Assembly: GCA_024741835.1 (NCBI GenBank)
Contig: JAENRP010000026.1
Location: forward strand, 122,734-186,733
DNA length: 64,000 bases
From: Diplocarpon mali
Taxonomy: Eukaryota; Ascomycota; Leotiomycetes; Helotiales; Drepanopezizaceae
Reading direction: 5' to 3'
Shown: positions 45,858 to 56,857 of the stretch, piece after piece
How the letters are laid out: each line of letters begins with the position of its first letter
Numbering within the stretch: position 1 is the stretch's first letter
The notes under the pieces: generated by a model
Told to the model about the DNA's origin: nothing
The model's database searches: none
What the model saw: only the letters and a program-made list of their open reading frames with translations
Position numbers and translations under genes: made by a program

Positions 45858-46280
45858 TCAGCCAAAGCGAGTCTCCTTGTCCTTGATAGGAATGTCCTTT
45901 CCGGTCGTGCTCTTATACTGAGCACGGATGAAGTCAGAGATCTGCTCGTCCTTGGCCTGCTCCACCGCCGACTCGTTGTCTTGAGCGCCCTGGCCGAGGA
46001 ATTTCTCCTGCACGAAATCGACTCCTGGTACGGCCTTGTCAGCATTGCGCTCCAGGCTGTCCTCTGCTTGCTCACCTTTGTCGAGGTAGTCCTCGTTCTT
46101 CTCGCTCTCCTTCCCACCCCCAGCAGCCGAGTTCAGCTTGTTGCCGAGGCCACTCAGGAACCCACCGCCCTCCTGGTTAGAGCTGGAGCTCTGCTCGTTC
46201 TGGGCCGAGCTGGAGCCCTGTTGCTGGTTCTGGGCCTGCTCGTTGCTGGAGCCGCCGGCCAATTTGTTGATGAAGTCCAT
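45858..46280 (-). CDS. Small hydrophilic, stress-type fungal protein of unknown function (140 aa)
   Basis: A single exon starts at 46280 (MDFINKLAGGSSN). A Gln/Ser/Gly-rich first third is followed by GGGFLSGLGNKLNSAAGGGKES and the charged block NEDYLDKGEQAEDSLERN. The rest is DFVQEKFLGQGAQDNESAVE and FIRAQYKSTTGKDIPIKDKE. It contains no Cys or Trp, very few hydrophobic residues and no membrane segment, so it is probably disordered or helical on demand. Short proteins with this pattern are, to my recollection, widespread in ascomycetes and often stress- or conidium-associated; this is not verified here. The frame extends upstream to 46451, but that part is Thr/Pro repeat-encoded leader. Confidence 0.75.
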   Translation of the reverse strand: MDFINKLAGGSSNEQAQNQQQGSSSAQNEQSSSSNQEGGGFLSGLGNKLNSAAGGGKESEKNEDYLDKGEQAEDSLERNADKAVPGVDFVQEKFLGQGAQDNESAVEQAKDEQISDFIRAQYKSTTGKDIPIKDKETRFG

Positions 46281-47474
46281 TGCTACGGTTGCGGGTAATT
46301 TGGTTCGGGGGGGGGTTGGCGTGAAGTTACTTGTATGTGTGTGTGTGTGTTTGTTTTGGTTCGTCTTTTGGGGAGGGGCTAGAGTCGGGGTGATGATGGT
46401 TGAAGTAGAGACCGAGGTAGATGGAGTAGGTAGACACCGATGGATTTGCAAGACAGCAGCGGACTCGACAGCAAGAACAAAAGTAGGTGGCTACAGGTCG
46501 CCCTCCAGAACGCTTGGATTGCCTTGGCCTGTGACGTGTGGCCAGCTCGATGCAACCGCCAAGACATCCCTGACGTCACATGCAACTTGCTGTGGCACGA
46601 AAGCGAGAAGGAGTGCCTGCTGGTTGTGGTGGTGGACGGAAGTGCCCCGTCCACGCTGCCATGCTGCCATGCTGGTCCAGCTGAATGCCGCGGTGCCAAG
46701 AGAGAACGCGGGTTTGCACGGCGGGCGCTGAGTGGCTTTGGTCGTGTGGGGAGTGAGGGAGTGAGGGCGTCCGAGGATCCCAGGAACTCGTCGTCCTCGA
46801 CCCGACTCGACGAGCATCTCGAGCGCAGACACTTCTTCGCAATTCCGAGAGCCAGTCTTCCGGCTGTCACGATCTACCAGGGTACGCCGCCGCATGTCCA
46901 ACGATGGTTTGCTTTCAGCCGGACCGCTGTAGAGAGCCAGTCTGGCTCGCACTTTCTGCACATCTCCGGCCATGGGAAGTCTGGTCAAGTAGCGGCCGGG
47001 TCATACTATGAGCCTAGAAGAGTACGTGCATGAGAGCGAGTGGTTGGCTGGGGTGGGAGCAAATGGAATGTGGCCGGAGGAAAACTCCCTCACGATCCTC
47101 ACTGCAGAGTTCGTGAAGCCTCTGCAACCCTCACCAAGAACTGTGACAAGGATCCGCCAGGCCGCTCAATCACAACAAACATATCCCGCACATGTCCCAT
47201 GACCGTCGACAAGCACCTGCCGGCGGTCGTCATAGCCTCATAGATCTACAGGAACGCCAGAACTCCCCTAGAGAAGCAGTAATATTGGTTTCGGGTCTTC
47301 GAATCAGCAGGGTTACGAGCCAAACATGTAAACGCAACAAGAAAACGCCTTGACTCGTGTCGGAAGATACACACTCAGGTTATCCGTCGGCACTTGCTAG
47401 CATTTGTGTAATCGGAGACTAGATACACCCAAAGCTTCTCAGTAGACTACCATCCGATTCCTGCCGTTATTACT
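46281..47474. other. Intergenic region between the 140-aa gene and ubiquitin-eS31
   Basis: It holds a (GT)n run at about 46336-46351 in the leader of the 140-aa gene. It also contains promoter sequence and the 3' flank of the ubiquitin fusion gene. No gene supported. Confidence 0.5.
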
Positions 47475-48100
47475 TTACTTTCCGGCCTCATCAAAGATAT
47501 AGGTCAAGTGGCATCGGCCGCAGTATTGTCTGTCATGCATGGCAGCCATGAAAACACCAGCACCGCACTTGGACCATGTTAGCGCAGGCTGTGTACACTT
47601 GAATTCACAGAGAACTTACGTCTGGAGTTGGGCACTCCCTACGCAGACGCTCGATCTTGCCATCACCATCGACCTTGTAGTACTTGAGAACAGCCAACTT
47701 GGTCTTCTTCCGCTTGTGCTTGATCTTCTTTGGGGTAGTGTAGACCTTCTTCTTGCGCTTCTTGGCACCTCCACGGAGACGGAGGACGAGGTGAAGGGTG
47801 GACTCCTTCTGGATGTTGTAATCGGAGAGAGTGCGGCCATCCTCGAGTTGCTTGCCGGCAAAGATGAGACGTTGCTGGTCAGGGGGGATTCCTTCCTTGT
47901 CTTGGATCTTGGACTTTACATTGTCGATAGTGTCGGACGACTCCACCTCAAGGGTGATCGTCTTACCCGTAACTATAGAGAAGTTAATTTTGAGGTCAAA
48001 GATGGCGAAGACAGCCGGGGCGCGCTCCGCTGAGACGGCTTCGGGCGTTGAAAGTGCAGCGCAGATGGGAATAATTACGGGTCTTAACGAAGATCTGCAT
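47475..48100 (-). CDS. UBI3: Ubiquitin-ribosomal protein eS31 fusion
   Basis: Minus-strand exons are 48100-48079, 47972-47620 and 47567-47475 (155 aa; yeast 152, human 156). The first exon has only 22 nt and codes MQIFVKT plus one base. Ubiquitin runs to LRLRGG at residue 76 and is followed by the basic eS31 tail beginning [12 protein letters not shown] zinc-binding segment follows with CPTPDCGAG and YCGRCHLTY. The precursor is cleaved after Gly76 to release ubiquitin and the small-subunit protein. Intron 1 is 106 nt and intron 2 is 52 nt; both are GT-AG. The gene lies head to head with eS26. Confidence 0.97.
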
Positions 48101-48973
48101 GATTGCCTACAATAGTCAGTTCGAATGTTCCGTGAGAGAGGGCAGCTTTTTGCATACCTAACCAGTGATGGTATCCTTACAATCAAGTGTTGTCTTGTTA
48201 TGAAGAGCCCATCGTGGAAAGAATTCAAATTTCATTGTGGCGAGAATGTGCGGCCGCTCCCGCTAAGCCTAAGTTATACTAGTGCTATAGGGCTTCCTCA
48301 ACTTCGATTGTCGATTACAGCGATAGATAGCTCAATCCCACCTCCTCTGTAGTACAATGTCTTTAAAATCAGAATTAGTGACTAGACTAGGCTGATGAGA
48401 AGCCTTCAATGATGATTACGAACTAGCAAGCATCGGCGGTACAAATTTTCTTTTATTTATGTTGAGGCCTGGCCATTTCTGGCAGAACCCTTGCAGGGCT
48501 TTGCGGCTCGAAACTTACTCTAACGATTTTGTATGAAGTTACGCATAAACTCTCTGAACTTGGATGATCTCGCTCAGCTATTCTCGGGGCTGTCCTTAGA
48601 CGCAGCTGAAGATTTCTCTCCGTATCACTAGCACAGTTTTCGTTTCCGAGGTAGAGGGCACTTCCATATGGCGTGACTAAATTTCCATACACACCCAACA
48701 AACTGTCCTGCCAAAAAGCTACGATTCTAATATTCTGTACTTCAACGACGGAAGTGAGATTTCTGTCCCTCTTTCATACCCCGAATTCGCTCCGAAAGCT
48801 CCCTACATACAGGTACCTACCTATCTAGTATAGGTTCCTAGATATCTATCATTCTGTATCACATGACCGCACTAGTGTAGCGAGAGCTGGATTTCGCTAG
48901 AAGTAGATGCGCACATTTCCCCTGCACATTTGTCCATCATCGACAACTCCAGACACCAACCTCAATCGCAATC
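48101..48973. promoter_or_regulatory. Divergent region between two small-subunit ribosomal protein genes
   Basis: 873 bp separate the starts of ubiquitin-eS31 (minus) and eS26 (plus). Both are ribosome-assembly genes and should be coregulated. I recognise no definite factor site. No gene seen inside. Confidence 0.5.
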
Positions 48974-49748
48974 AGTGTGTCACCCTACTACCCTACTTTT
49001 TGGCCCTGGGCCTTGCTAACATTTTCAAGTGGTTAAGAAACGCTCTGCCAAGTTCGTAAACTTACCCTTTCCCCCCTCTCGATTTCGGAGAACAAAGTTG
49101 AAGATTCGAGGGCGACACTCCCCACCCCCTCATCTCTGGCTGCCAAATAAATACCCTCACATTTTATATATAATTTTCGGGAATCTAGTTGGCTGACAAG
49201 CGCTTGTAGTGGTCGCAACAAGAATGGCCGCGGTCACGTAAAGCCCATTCGCTGCAGCAACTGCTCCCGTTGCACTCCCAAGGACAAAGCGAGCAAGTGA
49301 CTTCACCTCCCCCCAAATCTTATCTTGCTAATTACTTCCCAAGTCAAGCGATTTACGATACGCAATATGGTTGAATCTGCGGCAATCAGTGCGTAGCCCC
49401 GAATGAGGAGCTGATTAGGGAAGAATTGGCTGACATGTTTCCCTTTCTACAGGAGATATCTCGGACGCATCTGTATTCCCAGAATACACCGTTCCCAAGA
49501 TGTACCTCAAGCTGCAGTACTGTGTCTCGTGCGCCATCCATGGCAAGATCGTCCGGTACGTCGCACACTGAGAAGAACCTTGGTCGAACATCCTTTCTTG
49601 AAGACAGGATATCAGGTCTAACAACTCTCATAGCGTCCGCTCCCGTGAAGGCCGCCGCAACCGAGCTCCCCCCCCTCGTGTTCGATACAACAAGGATGGG
49701 AAGAAGGTCAACCCCAACCAGGCTGCGGCCAAGACTACTCAAGCTTGA
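48974..49748 (+). CDS. RPS26: Small ribosomal subunit protein eS26
   Basis: Coding pieces are 48974 (one base), 49030-49051, 49210-49292, 49344-49388, 49453-49555 and 49634-49748 (122 aa; the family has 115-122). The start codon is itself split: A lies before intron 1 and TG after it. The protein starts [20 protein letters not shown]. It holds the zinc cysteines in RCSNCSRC and LQYCVSCA and ends with the Pro-rich [15 protein letters not shown]. eS26 binds the mRNA exit channel of the 40S subunit. The third intron uses a GC donor (A|GCAAGT, 49293-49343); the others are GT-AG. Five introns in a 369-nt coding sequence is typical for ribosomal protein genes of this lineage. Confidence 0.93.
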
Positions 49749-50508
49749 AGGGTAGGAAATGGTGTGGGTGGAGTCAAATGCATGGCAACTAGGATGTATT
49801 CCATCAAGGGCTAGCTACGACTGGACAAAGCTTTCTGTGGAATGCGCATGAAAACCCTTTTCGGACTCTGTAATGTGAAATTCGCAATGAGCTCGTCGGA
49901 CTTTCTACTTTGCTTCGACTACCGGCTCCAATATTTCGGTCGGAAATACGCTATCGCCAGCTATGAGGAGGACTGTCGACTTTAAGACTAGCCCGCTGGG
50001 CTCTGTGAAATATCCAAGCTGTTCGGGTGGCGGTTCCACTTGTTCTATACCAGTCAACTTTTCCAAATTATCTTTTCACTTTCCGGGGCACGAGGTGCTG
50101 CCGCAGGAGCATCTGGATTGCGCAGATTGTCTTCTAGCGGTCTTTTCTCGGCAGCCTACTTACTTGATGTGCTGCAAGAGTCTTGAGTGGATATACAACC
50201 GGAAGTGGACCCCAAACCGTCGCTACCAAAATGTTGCCGTATTCTCTTGACAAGACAATCCAATTTTACGGGGTAATTAATAGTCCATGTATGAATCACA
50301 ATCAAAATATTTGTAAGATTCAGGTAAAAACTGGAAGCCCCGAGAGGACTCTCACATGCCAGTAGACACAGTCATGTGATCTATATCACGGGACAGATTG
50401 CAGATGCCAAGACTTCCCCTCGTTCAGACCCCAATCCACAGTCCAGAATGACGAACCTCTATTATAGAGTGCTTGATGCAGATAGGTTAAAGACCTCGGT
50501 TTCTCGAT
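49749..50508. other. Intergenic region
   Basis: 3' flank of eS26 and promoter of the calmodulin-like gene. Short frames only; nothing supported. Confidence 0.5.
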
Positions 50509-51250
50509 ATGCCAGAACTACATGAACCAGTTGTAAGATTGCCCTCTCAACCTTGATGCTTCAAATCAGAGCTCGTACTGAGCAGTCTGGTTATGTTTAG
50601 CCTGCTCCAAGCTCCAGCGACGTTGCCGCTTTGAAAGAAGCCTTTGCTCTGTTCGTGAGTGATCTCCGTACTAAGCCGAAGACTTGATATTGATGCGCAA
50701 CCAGGACAGTGACAATGACGGTATATTCGTCTCATCCTCATCAGAAGACCTGTGTAGCCCGCTAAACCTTCGCAGGTGTTATCACCAAGGAGGAAATGAG
50801 TGCGGTTTTGAAGTCTCTTGGACTAAATCCAACTATGTCTGAGATCGAGGATATGATCAACGAGGTAGATCTCGACCAAACTGGCACAGTTGACCTAGAA
50901 GGTCAAATCTCTCAGCTTTCCTCGCTGTTTCGAGACTGATACTCGTTCAGAATTCATCAAGATGATGAGCATCAAGACCAAGCCTGCAAACGCCGAGGAT
51001 AAGATGCGAAGTGCTTTCAATGTTTTTGATAAGGATGGCTCCGGGACGATCTCTGTAGAAGAGCTTGGTGCGTTGATGAAGACGTTCGGCGAGAATCTCT
51101 CGGATGATGATCTTAAGACCATGATTCAAGAAGTCGACAAAAACGGGGACGGAAGTATCGACTGTGAGTACTGCACAAGCATGGTTCCATCAGAAGTGAC
51201 TAATCTCGAACACAGATGAGGAGTTTCTCAGTTTCTTCCTGGAGAAGTGA
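50509..51250 (+). CDS. Calmodulin-like protein with four EF-hands
   Basis: Exons are 50509-50532, 50601-50654, 50705-50720, 50776-50901, 50951-51163 and 51216-51250 (155 aa). Exon 3 is a 16-nt microexon coding the first half of calcium loop 1. All four loops keep the calcium-ligand pattern: DSDNDGVITKEE, DLDQTGTVDLEE, DKDGSGTISVEE and DKNGDGSIDYEE. It is clearly diverged from true calmodulin, for example in MSAVLKSLGLNPTMSEIEDM, and ends FLSFFLEK. It is likely a calcium sensor, partners unknown. The first exon (MPELHEPV) is the least certain part: it fits frame and splice sites, but the family N-terminus is variable. Intron 4 has a weak donor (GTCAAA). Confidence 0.8.
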
Positions 51251-52334
51251 GTCTGGTAAAGCAGGGCTATGAAGCATCTCTGAGCGAAAGCGTTCCTGTG
51301 ACGACCCTGTAAATTCCGTTAGATGAACCCCTGTTCATTTGTACTCTCTACTTTTGCGCAGTGCTCGTGGATTCATTGCGGGGAGGACGGGGGAGCTCCT
51401 GGCGGTGCTACCTGCATGTATGAAATTCACGAGTTCTCAACACTTGAAAAGCAATATAATAGGCTCGTATAGGATCTCCCTTGGCTCTTGTCCAGCCACG
51501 GCGCTTTAGCTCACGAGACAAACGCGAGAAGCAAAAGCACATCATGTAGATGTTGAGATTGACGCCGCCGCAGTTACGAAGCTCATATCCACCAAGTCGA
51601 AAGTGCTCACGACCTCGTGCGACCCTCGACCCATCTCTACCACCACATTGACTGTTCTGGTCGTTTGCACAACGATCGATACCTGACCCATCTTTGCCCT
51701 CTCCGCACAGTGGCCTTCCCTTCCCATCCACCCGTGACCATCGTCAAGGCACAATTACCGTTCGAGACTGCTAATCCGCCCACCCTGATACGATGACACA
51801 TCGTGTGCATGGCATTTACTCCGCTCGCAGTTCCGAGATCTCAAAGACGGTGGTAGGGACCGGCGGACGTTCTGTGTACGGCGCCGAGGGCTTCGTATGT
51901 AGCTACAGGTCAACTCTATTCGCGATGCATGGATGTCCGTGAACAGCTGTGAAGATTGGTAGGCATGACCTAGATGAGGTTGAGGAACCCGAGGAGGAAG
52001 AGGGGGNNNNNNNNNNNNNNNNNNNNNNNNNNNNNNNNNNNNGAGGTAGTTACTTGTGTCTCAAGACCAAGTGTCAAATTTCCTTTCGGACTTTGCTTCC
52101 TTTGCTCGATAGGTGCTAGCTGTGGCTGGTGTAGTACTCCATGGAGTGATAATTGTCCCTGGCTTTGAGTTTCTCAGTGCTTATAAGTAGCTTCCAGTTC
52201 ACGCACACGCTCGATATCGGGCTATGATTCAGAACATCGATAACTCACCCGGAAATAGATATAGTTAAGCCGTATAGCACAGTCATGGTGGGATATCATG
52301 TTTCCTATTCGCTACCATATCTGAAGATATGCCC
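51251..52334. other. Convergent intergenic region with assembly gap
   Basis: About 1.1 kb between the calmodulin-like and COG3 genes, interrupted by 36 N. Purine-rich sequence (GAGGAGGAAGAGGGGG) abuts the gap on the left. No gene supported. Confidence 0.5.
52007..52042. other. Assembly gap (36 N)
   Basis: A run of 36 undetermined bases, flanked by GA-rich low-complexity sequence that probably caused the break. Confidence 0.99.
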
Positions 52335-54827
52335 TCAACTCGTGTCATCTTCAGCTCGAATCATCTTCAACAACGCAGCCCTCGTTGTCTCGTCCTCAAA
52401 AGCCTTATCTAGCACTATCTCAAGCTCCCTAGCAATCAGATCTCGCTTCTTTGTGTCTTTCTCTGCCATCCGTGCCTGCCAAGTCCTCGTGAAAGCCGTG
52501 ATCTGCTGCACCAAAACCTTCTCAAGCTCTTTCCTCGCATCCAGGACTCGGTCAACAACCGCCGGGAGTAGATTTCCTTTCACAAGAGGCGTGATATATG
52601 CAAGAGGATTAAATAGCTGCTTGCGATCTTGTAGTTGCTGGATGGTCTCCCAGATAGGAGAGAAGTCGAATTCAGCTGACTGGCGTAGCACGTCTGGAAT
52701 CTCCTGGGTCATGAAGAGATTCTCAATAAACATGAGGTTTCTGATTATGAAGAGCTGTGCGTCCATCATGTTGGAATTTCGCTTGATGATTGTAGCGGCT
52801 TTCTGGAGAGACTCGGTGACCTGATGGACAATCTCGTAGAGCACATCGCTTGTTCGCTGCATACTATCAGTAAACCTAGATGCACAGCAGGAGAGAATCG
52901 CAAATTACAGGTCTGTCATAGACGCCCTCGTTATACATAACAAGCAGCTTCACGGCGGTCTTGACTGTTGGGTATGAATTTGACACCAATGGAGCATGTG
53001 TACCGTGAACCTGGATTCCACCAGGACCATCAATATCTGCTACTTTGGTAGTTTCATTCGTGATGATCCTCGCCTTAGCCGTGACCCTGAGATCTTCCGG
53101 TGTAGGCTTGAAGTGCTCAATCTCGGTAGCCGCTTTGAGAAAAAGAGCATCGAGTGATTTCCAGAGATATTTACTGAGCAGAGCTTGGGCAATAGATCTA
53201 CGGCCGTCTTCTAGCTGATCACTATCAAGATCTTCATAATTGGATGACATACACATTGTCTCCAGCCAGTTAACAAGGTCGCATATACGCTGCAAGTCTC
53301 CATTGCTTAGATACGGCAAGAGAAATAGGTGAAGTGTTTCGAGATGTGAGAGTATGTTATTTTCGAGCCTTCCAGCATACTCGATATTCTTGGTATACCC
53401 CTCTAGTGGTTGATAATCTGCAAGTAGTGGGCCACCCTGGAAGAACTTTGTTACGAGCTTCTGCTCGTTATGACATATATCCAGAACGTGCTGAACACAT
53501 AGTCTGGCAAAAGATTCGAAGTCTGTGTCTGCCTTCTCCTTTGCCGCAAACTTTTTAAGATTCTTTGTTACCAAAGTCCCGACCGGTTCGCGACTCTTGA
53601 GGAAAGCGTCAATGAGTTGAGTGTAGAGCGCATGATATTGATGAAAATAAGGGCTTGGTGGATTGTCGTCGCCTTGCTGTCCAAATGCAAATTCTGCACT
53701 CTTCAAGAGCTTCTGTACCGAAAATCCAAGGTTCTCGTACACAGTTTCATATTTACCGTAGAGCAAGATGTACTCAGAGGTTTCGTTGTGCTCTTTTGCC
53801 TTGAGATCCTTTGATACTCCGTCTGATACTTCGTGGAGAGCTGACGAGAATGCCGTTTGAACAAGATCAAGTGCCCTCTCCAGCAGTGTTGTGTAACGAG
53901 TTTTGTAAACAGTAGAGTCTCGGTAGGTGGGCTGAACTTGTTAACATATTTATCCTTAATCGCAATATAAAAGCACAAAACTTACATGCCGATCCATGAA
54001 ATCGATGCAAGTGTTCAAATTCAGAACCATGTCCAAAAAATCATCATTTCTAACGAGTCGTCCAGAGCCAGGAGCATTTAGGCGTCTGGTCAAAGGCTCT
54101 AGATATGCATAGTATTGCAATTCTGTTCCTACATCATCTGCCAAGTCACGAAGACGTTTCTGCTCAGCCAGTAGGTCTTCACATTGATCTTGGAACCCAG
54201 TCGTCTCCGAGTCAACCGCCTTGAAAGATTCAGATAGAGACGCGAGCAGATCCAATGCGGCTGTCGTATCTTGGAGTAGAGTATTGAGATGGCGCTCGGA
54301 TAACCTAAGTTGATCTCTATACAGTCTTGAGCGAACATCCGTCAGCTATGCGTACCAACCGCAAGATTTGCAACTTGCCGGTATTCTTCCAGGCTTTCGT
54401 CAAGCAGTTGGTCCTCAAAGTCTTCAAAGTCACTGCCCATCGACTTCGCATTTGTGACAGTCTCAAATATTTCGAATTTGTCTATGAGCTTCTCAGTCCC
54501 AGTTTGCTTGCTGAGATAATTCGTAGCAACATCATAGAAATCGCTGTAGGATTTGGCCCTCTTGGCAAGAGTTGCCTTTGGAGGGCTTCTCAGATCAGCG
54601 TCATCTACATACAGCTCCAAGGTAGAATCCAGAAGATCCGTAGCCTGGTTATGTCCCTTGAACTTTTGTTAGTGAACCTTTTGGGATATCTCTGTTTGTG
54701 GAAGACAGCTGACATTAGGTTGTTTCAATAACGACTCTCGTCGCTGATGTTTCGAAGCCTGAGACGTAGCACCATCTCTTTTGGAGCGTGAGTCTGGTAC
54801 ATAGCTGTACCAGGAATCATCATACAT
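52335..54827 (-). CDS. COG3: Conserved oligomeric Golgi complex subunit 3 (Sec34-like)
   Basis: Minus-strand exons are 54827-54714, 54662-54356, 54314-53986, 53931-52909 and 52856-52335 (764 aa). The protein starts MYDDSWYSYVPDSRSK and contains the Sec34 block RAKSYSDFYDV...LSKQTGTEKLIDKFEIF. Next are the coiled-coil FQDQCEDLLAEQKRLRDLAD and the helical-rod segment YFHQYHALYTQLIDAFLKSR. The C-terminal helix bundle ends in RELEIVLDKAFEDETTRAAL. COG is the tethering complex for retrograde vesicles in the Golgi; Cog3 is a core lobe-A subunit. Three junctions rest on my frame reasoning. Intron 1 (51 nt) has a CTAAC site just before its acceptor, intron 2 is only 41 nt, and intron 4's acceptor is the CAG at 52859-52857. 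Exact splice sites are therefore less sure than the gene call. Confidence 0.87.
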
Positions 54828-55096
54828 AGTGAGTGGATTTCGCTAGGACTGATTGCTGCTGGGCACAAGGCTGATGAGAAGAACACACTTCGGTTCCTGG
54901 AGGTACAGCTAGTAGCGCACGGATCCCCAGAAGGCCACAGCTCTCCTTGGAAGTGGTATCGTCATGGATCCAGCAAGGCTGAGGATTAAGAGATCGATGC
55001 TCAATTTCACGCTATGCGACAGCTGGTATTATACACTATATTTCCAAGTGTCAGAGAACAAAGCTATACTCTATCGGCGCGTTTAAAACTTTCAGC
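54828..55096. promoter_or_regulatory. Divergent promoter region of COG3 and FMP25
   Basis: 269 bp between the two start codons. No specific site recognised. Confidence 0.5.
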
Positions 55097-56857
55097 ATGA
55101 TCTCACCCAGAGGTTGTCCTGGCTTTCGTTCATTTGCTCAACGAGCGTGCAGCTTGCGTCAAGGAGCACCTTCATCACGAAGATGTTTCCGAGACCAAAG
55201 TCGGTCACAAACTGCCGCTGCCACTCCAGCAAGTCCATCTCGAACTGCGGGACTCCTCATGTCAACCATGGTGGGGGCGGGCCTCCTCTACTCTCTTGGA
55301 TATCCAACAACTCTATATGCAGAAGAAATCCCCGCTCCGGCGGAAGTTATGTTTGAAAAACCGCGAAGAAAGGCAAGCTCGCGAGAAGAGAACAGGGACT
55401 TGATAAGCTCCCAGCATCTGCAAGTGAAGAAGAGTTGGGAAAATCCGGGTGTATACGCATGGGGATCGAATGCTGGGCGAGTGGTGGCACCCGACTCGGA
55501 CGAGATCACTATCAAGACTCCTAGAAGAATAAAGTACTTCGACGGAAAACTTATTCGGGATATAAAGCTGGATCGGAACTTCGGGGCAGCAATTTCTGAA
55601 AATGGAGATTTGCTACAATGGGGTGCCGGATTCTCGACAAATACCCGTGACCCAATACCAACGCTGAAGGGCAAGGATCTTGTTAAACTGTCTATCTCGA
55701 AGGATCGGATACTAGCTTTATCTTCGAATGGGAAGCTATTCTCGGTGTCTGCGAGTCAGAAAGACCAGATTTCGGGGCCCAAGCCATTGGAAAGTACGTG
55801 GTTCCCATTCTGGAGCAGCAGGTCCAGTATCAGCTATCGGAACGTTCAGCCACAGGATTTGGCGTGGGGTGAAAGAATATTAGATGTCAGAAGTGGTCTT
55901 GAGCACAGCCTCATCCTCACTTCACGGGGTCGGTTATTTTCAGTAGCTTCAGGCACAGAGGACTTTCCATCTCGAGGACAGCTAGGTATTCCGGGATTGA
56001 CTTGGACAACCAGACCTGCAGGACCGTATGATCAACCTCACGAGATCAGCACGCTGAAGGGATTTGAGATTTCCAAAATTGCCGCTGGAGATTACCATTC
56101 GTTGGCGTTAGACAAAGCAGGCCGGGTTTTTTCTTTTGGTGATAATTCTCTTGGCCAGCTAGGATTTGAGCCTTCCCCAGAATCATCCATTATCGACGCA
56201 CCATCTCTTCTGCCGATCGAGAGGCTATATAAAGGCACGTTCCTTCAGCCAAAAGTAACGGGAATCGCTGCTGGAGGAGTCAACAGCTTTTTCACAATCG
56301 ACGCTACTCGAATTGCTGGTCAGGCAGAGGAAAATCCACGTGGTCTGGGTCGTACCACTGCGGACACGTTCGCCTGTGGGCAGGGCATTTTTGGAGGATT
56401 GGGAAATGGTCGTTGGACACATGTGCAAGGAACCCCAACCAAAATTAAGGCTTTATCAGGGCTGTTCGAGTATGATGAAGTCAAGAACACTGTCATTCCA
56501 ATACGGCTAGCAAGCATTTCTGTTGGCGGAACTCATATGGCTGCGATTATGGATAACGTCACACATCTTGGAGCAAGCAAGCACAGCTCGCATAATGATA
56601 CTAACTGGGGGGCAGATGTCCTATTCTGGGGAGGAAACGAGTTTTATCAGGTCGGAACTGGGAAGCGAAATAATGTTAATAACCCGACTTACATCGCCCC
56701 GCTTGATCTTCAAGCCGACAACGATAAGGGAAGGAGAGAGGAGCACAGATTCCAGATAACGCCTAGAAAGAAGATCATGCTGGGGGGACGCAATGTTGGT
56801 GTCGAGCAAAGGATTGAGTGTGGCAGAGGAGTGACGGCGGTGTACTCGGGGACGTGA
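55097..56857 (+). CDS. FMP25: Mitochondrial RCC1-repeat protein Fmp25
   Basis: A single-exon gene (586 aa). The first 45 residues are rich in Arg and Ser with almost no acidic residues, as in a matrix-targeting sequence. A hydrophobic segment (about residues 52-72, AGLLMSTMVGAGLLYSLGYP) probably anchors it in the inner membrane. From about residue 118 there are RCC1-type blades: GVYAWGSNAGRV, NGDLLQWGAGF, LEHSLILTSRGRLF, GDYHSLALDKAGRVFSFGDNSLGQLG, ACGQGIFGGLGNGRW and VLFWGGNEFYQVGTG. Yeast Fmp25 is needed for assembly of respiratory complex III; the same role here is inferred from this architecture. The start at 55097 is the first ATG of the frame and precedes the targeting region. Confidence 0.9.
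   Translation: MISPRGCPGFRSFAQRACSLRQGAPSSRRCFRDQSRSQTAAATPASPSRTAGLLMSTMVGAGLLYSLGYPTTLYAEEIPAPAEVMFEKPRRKASSREENRDLISSQHLQVKKSWENPGVYAWGSNAGRVVAPDSDEITIKTPRRIKYFDGKLIRDIKLDRNFGAAISENGDLLQWGAGFSTNTRDPIPTLKGKDLVKLSISKDRILALSSNGKLFSVSASQKDQISGPKPLESTWFPFWSSRSSISYRNVQPQDLAWGERILDVRSGLEHSLILTSRGRLFSVASGTEDFPSRGQLGIPGLTWTTRPAGPYDQPHEISTLKGFEISKIAAGDYHSLALDKAGRVFSFGDNSLGQLGFEPSPESSIIDAPSLLPIERLYKGTFLQPKVTGIAAGGVNSFFTIDATRIAGQAEENPRGLGRTTADTFACGQGIFGGLGNGRWTHVQGTPTKIKALSGLFEYDEVKNTVIPIRLASISVGGTHMAAIMDNVTHLGASKHSSHNDTNWGADVLFWGGNEFYQVGTGKRNNVNNPTYIAPLDLQADNDKGRREEHRFQITPRKKIMLGGRNVGVEQRIECGRGVTAVYSGT

Noticed and set aside
46138..47033. Plus-strand frames of 197 codons over the 140-aa gene and its upstream region
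   Set aside because: Antisense to a coherent minus-strand gene and rich in repeat-encoded Val/Cys runs; no domain.
54129..54338. A separate small protein between COG3 exons 2 and 3
   Set aside because: The frame overlaps COG3 coding sequence; shifting to the COG3 frame restores conserved residues (LSERHLNTLLQDTT).
53986..54662. A frameshift in COG3 between exons 2 and 3, considered because the frames do not join at the obvious splice sites
   Set aside because: A 41-nt GT-AG intron (54355-54315) restores the frame without loss of conserved sequence.
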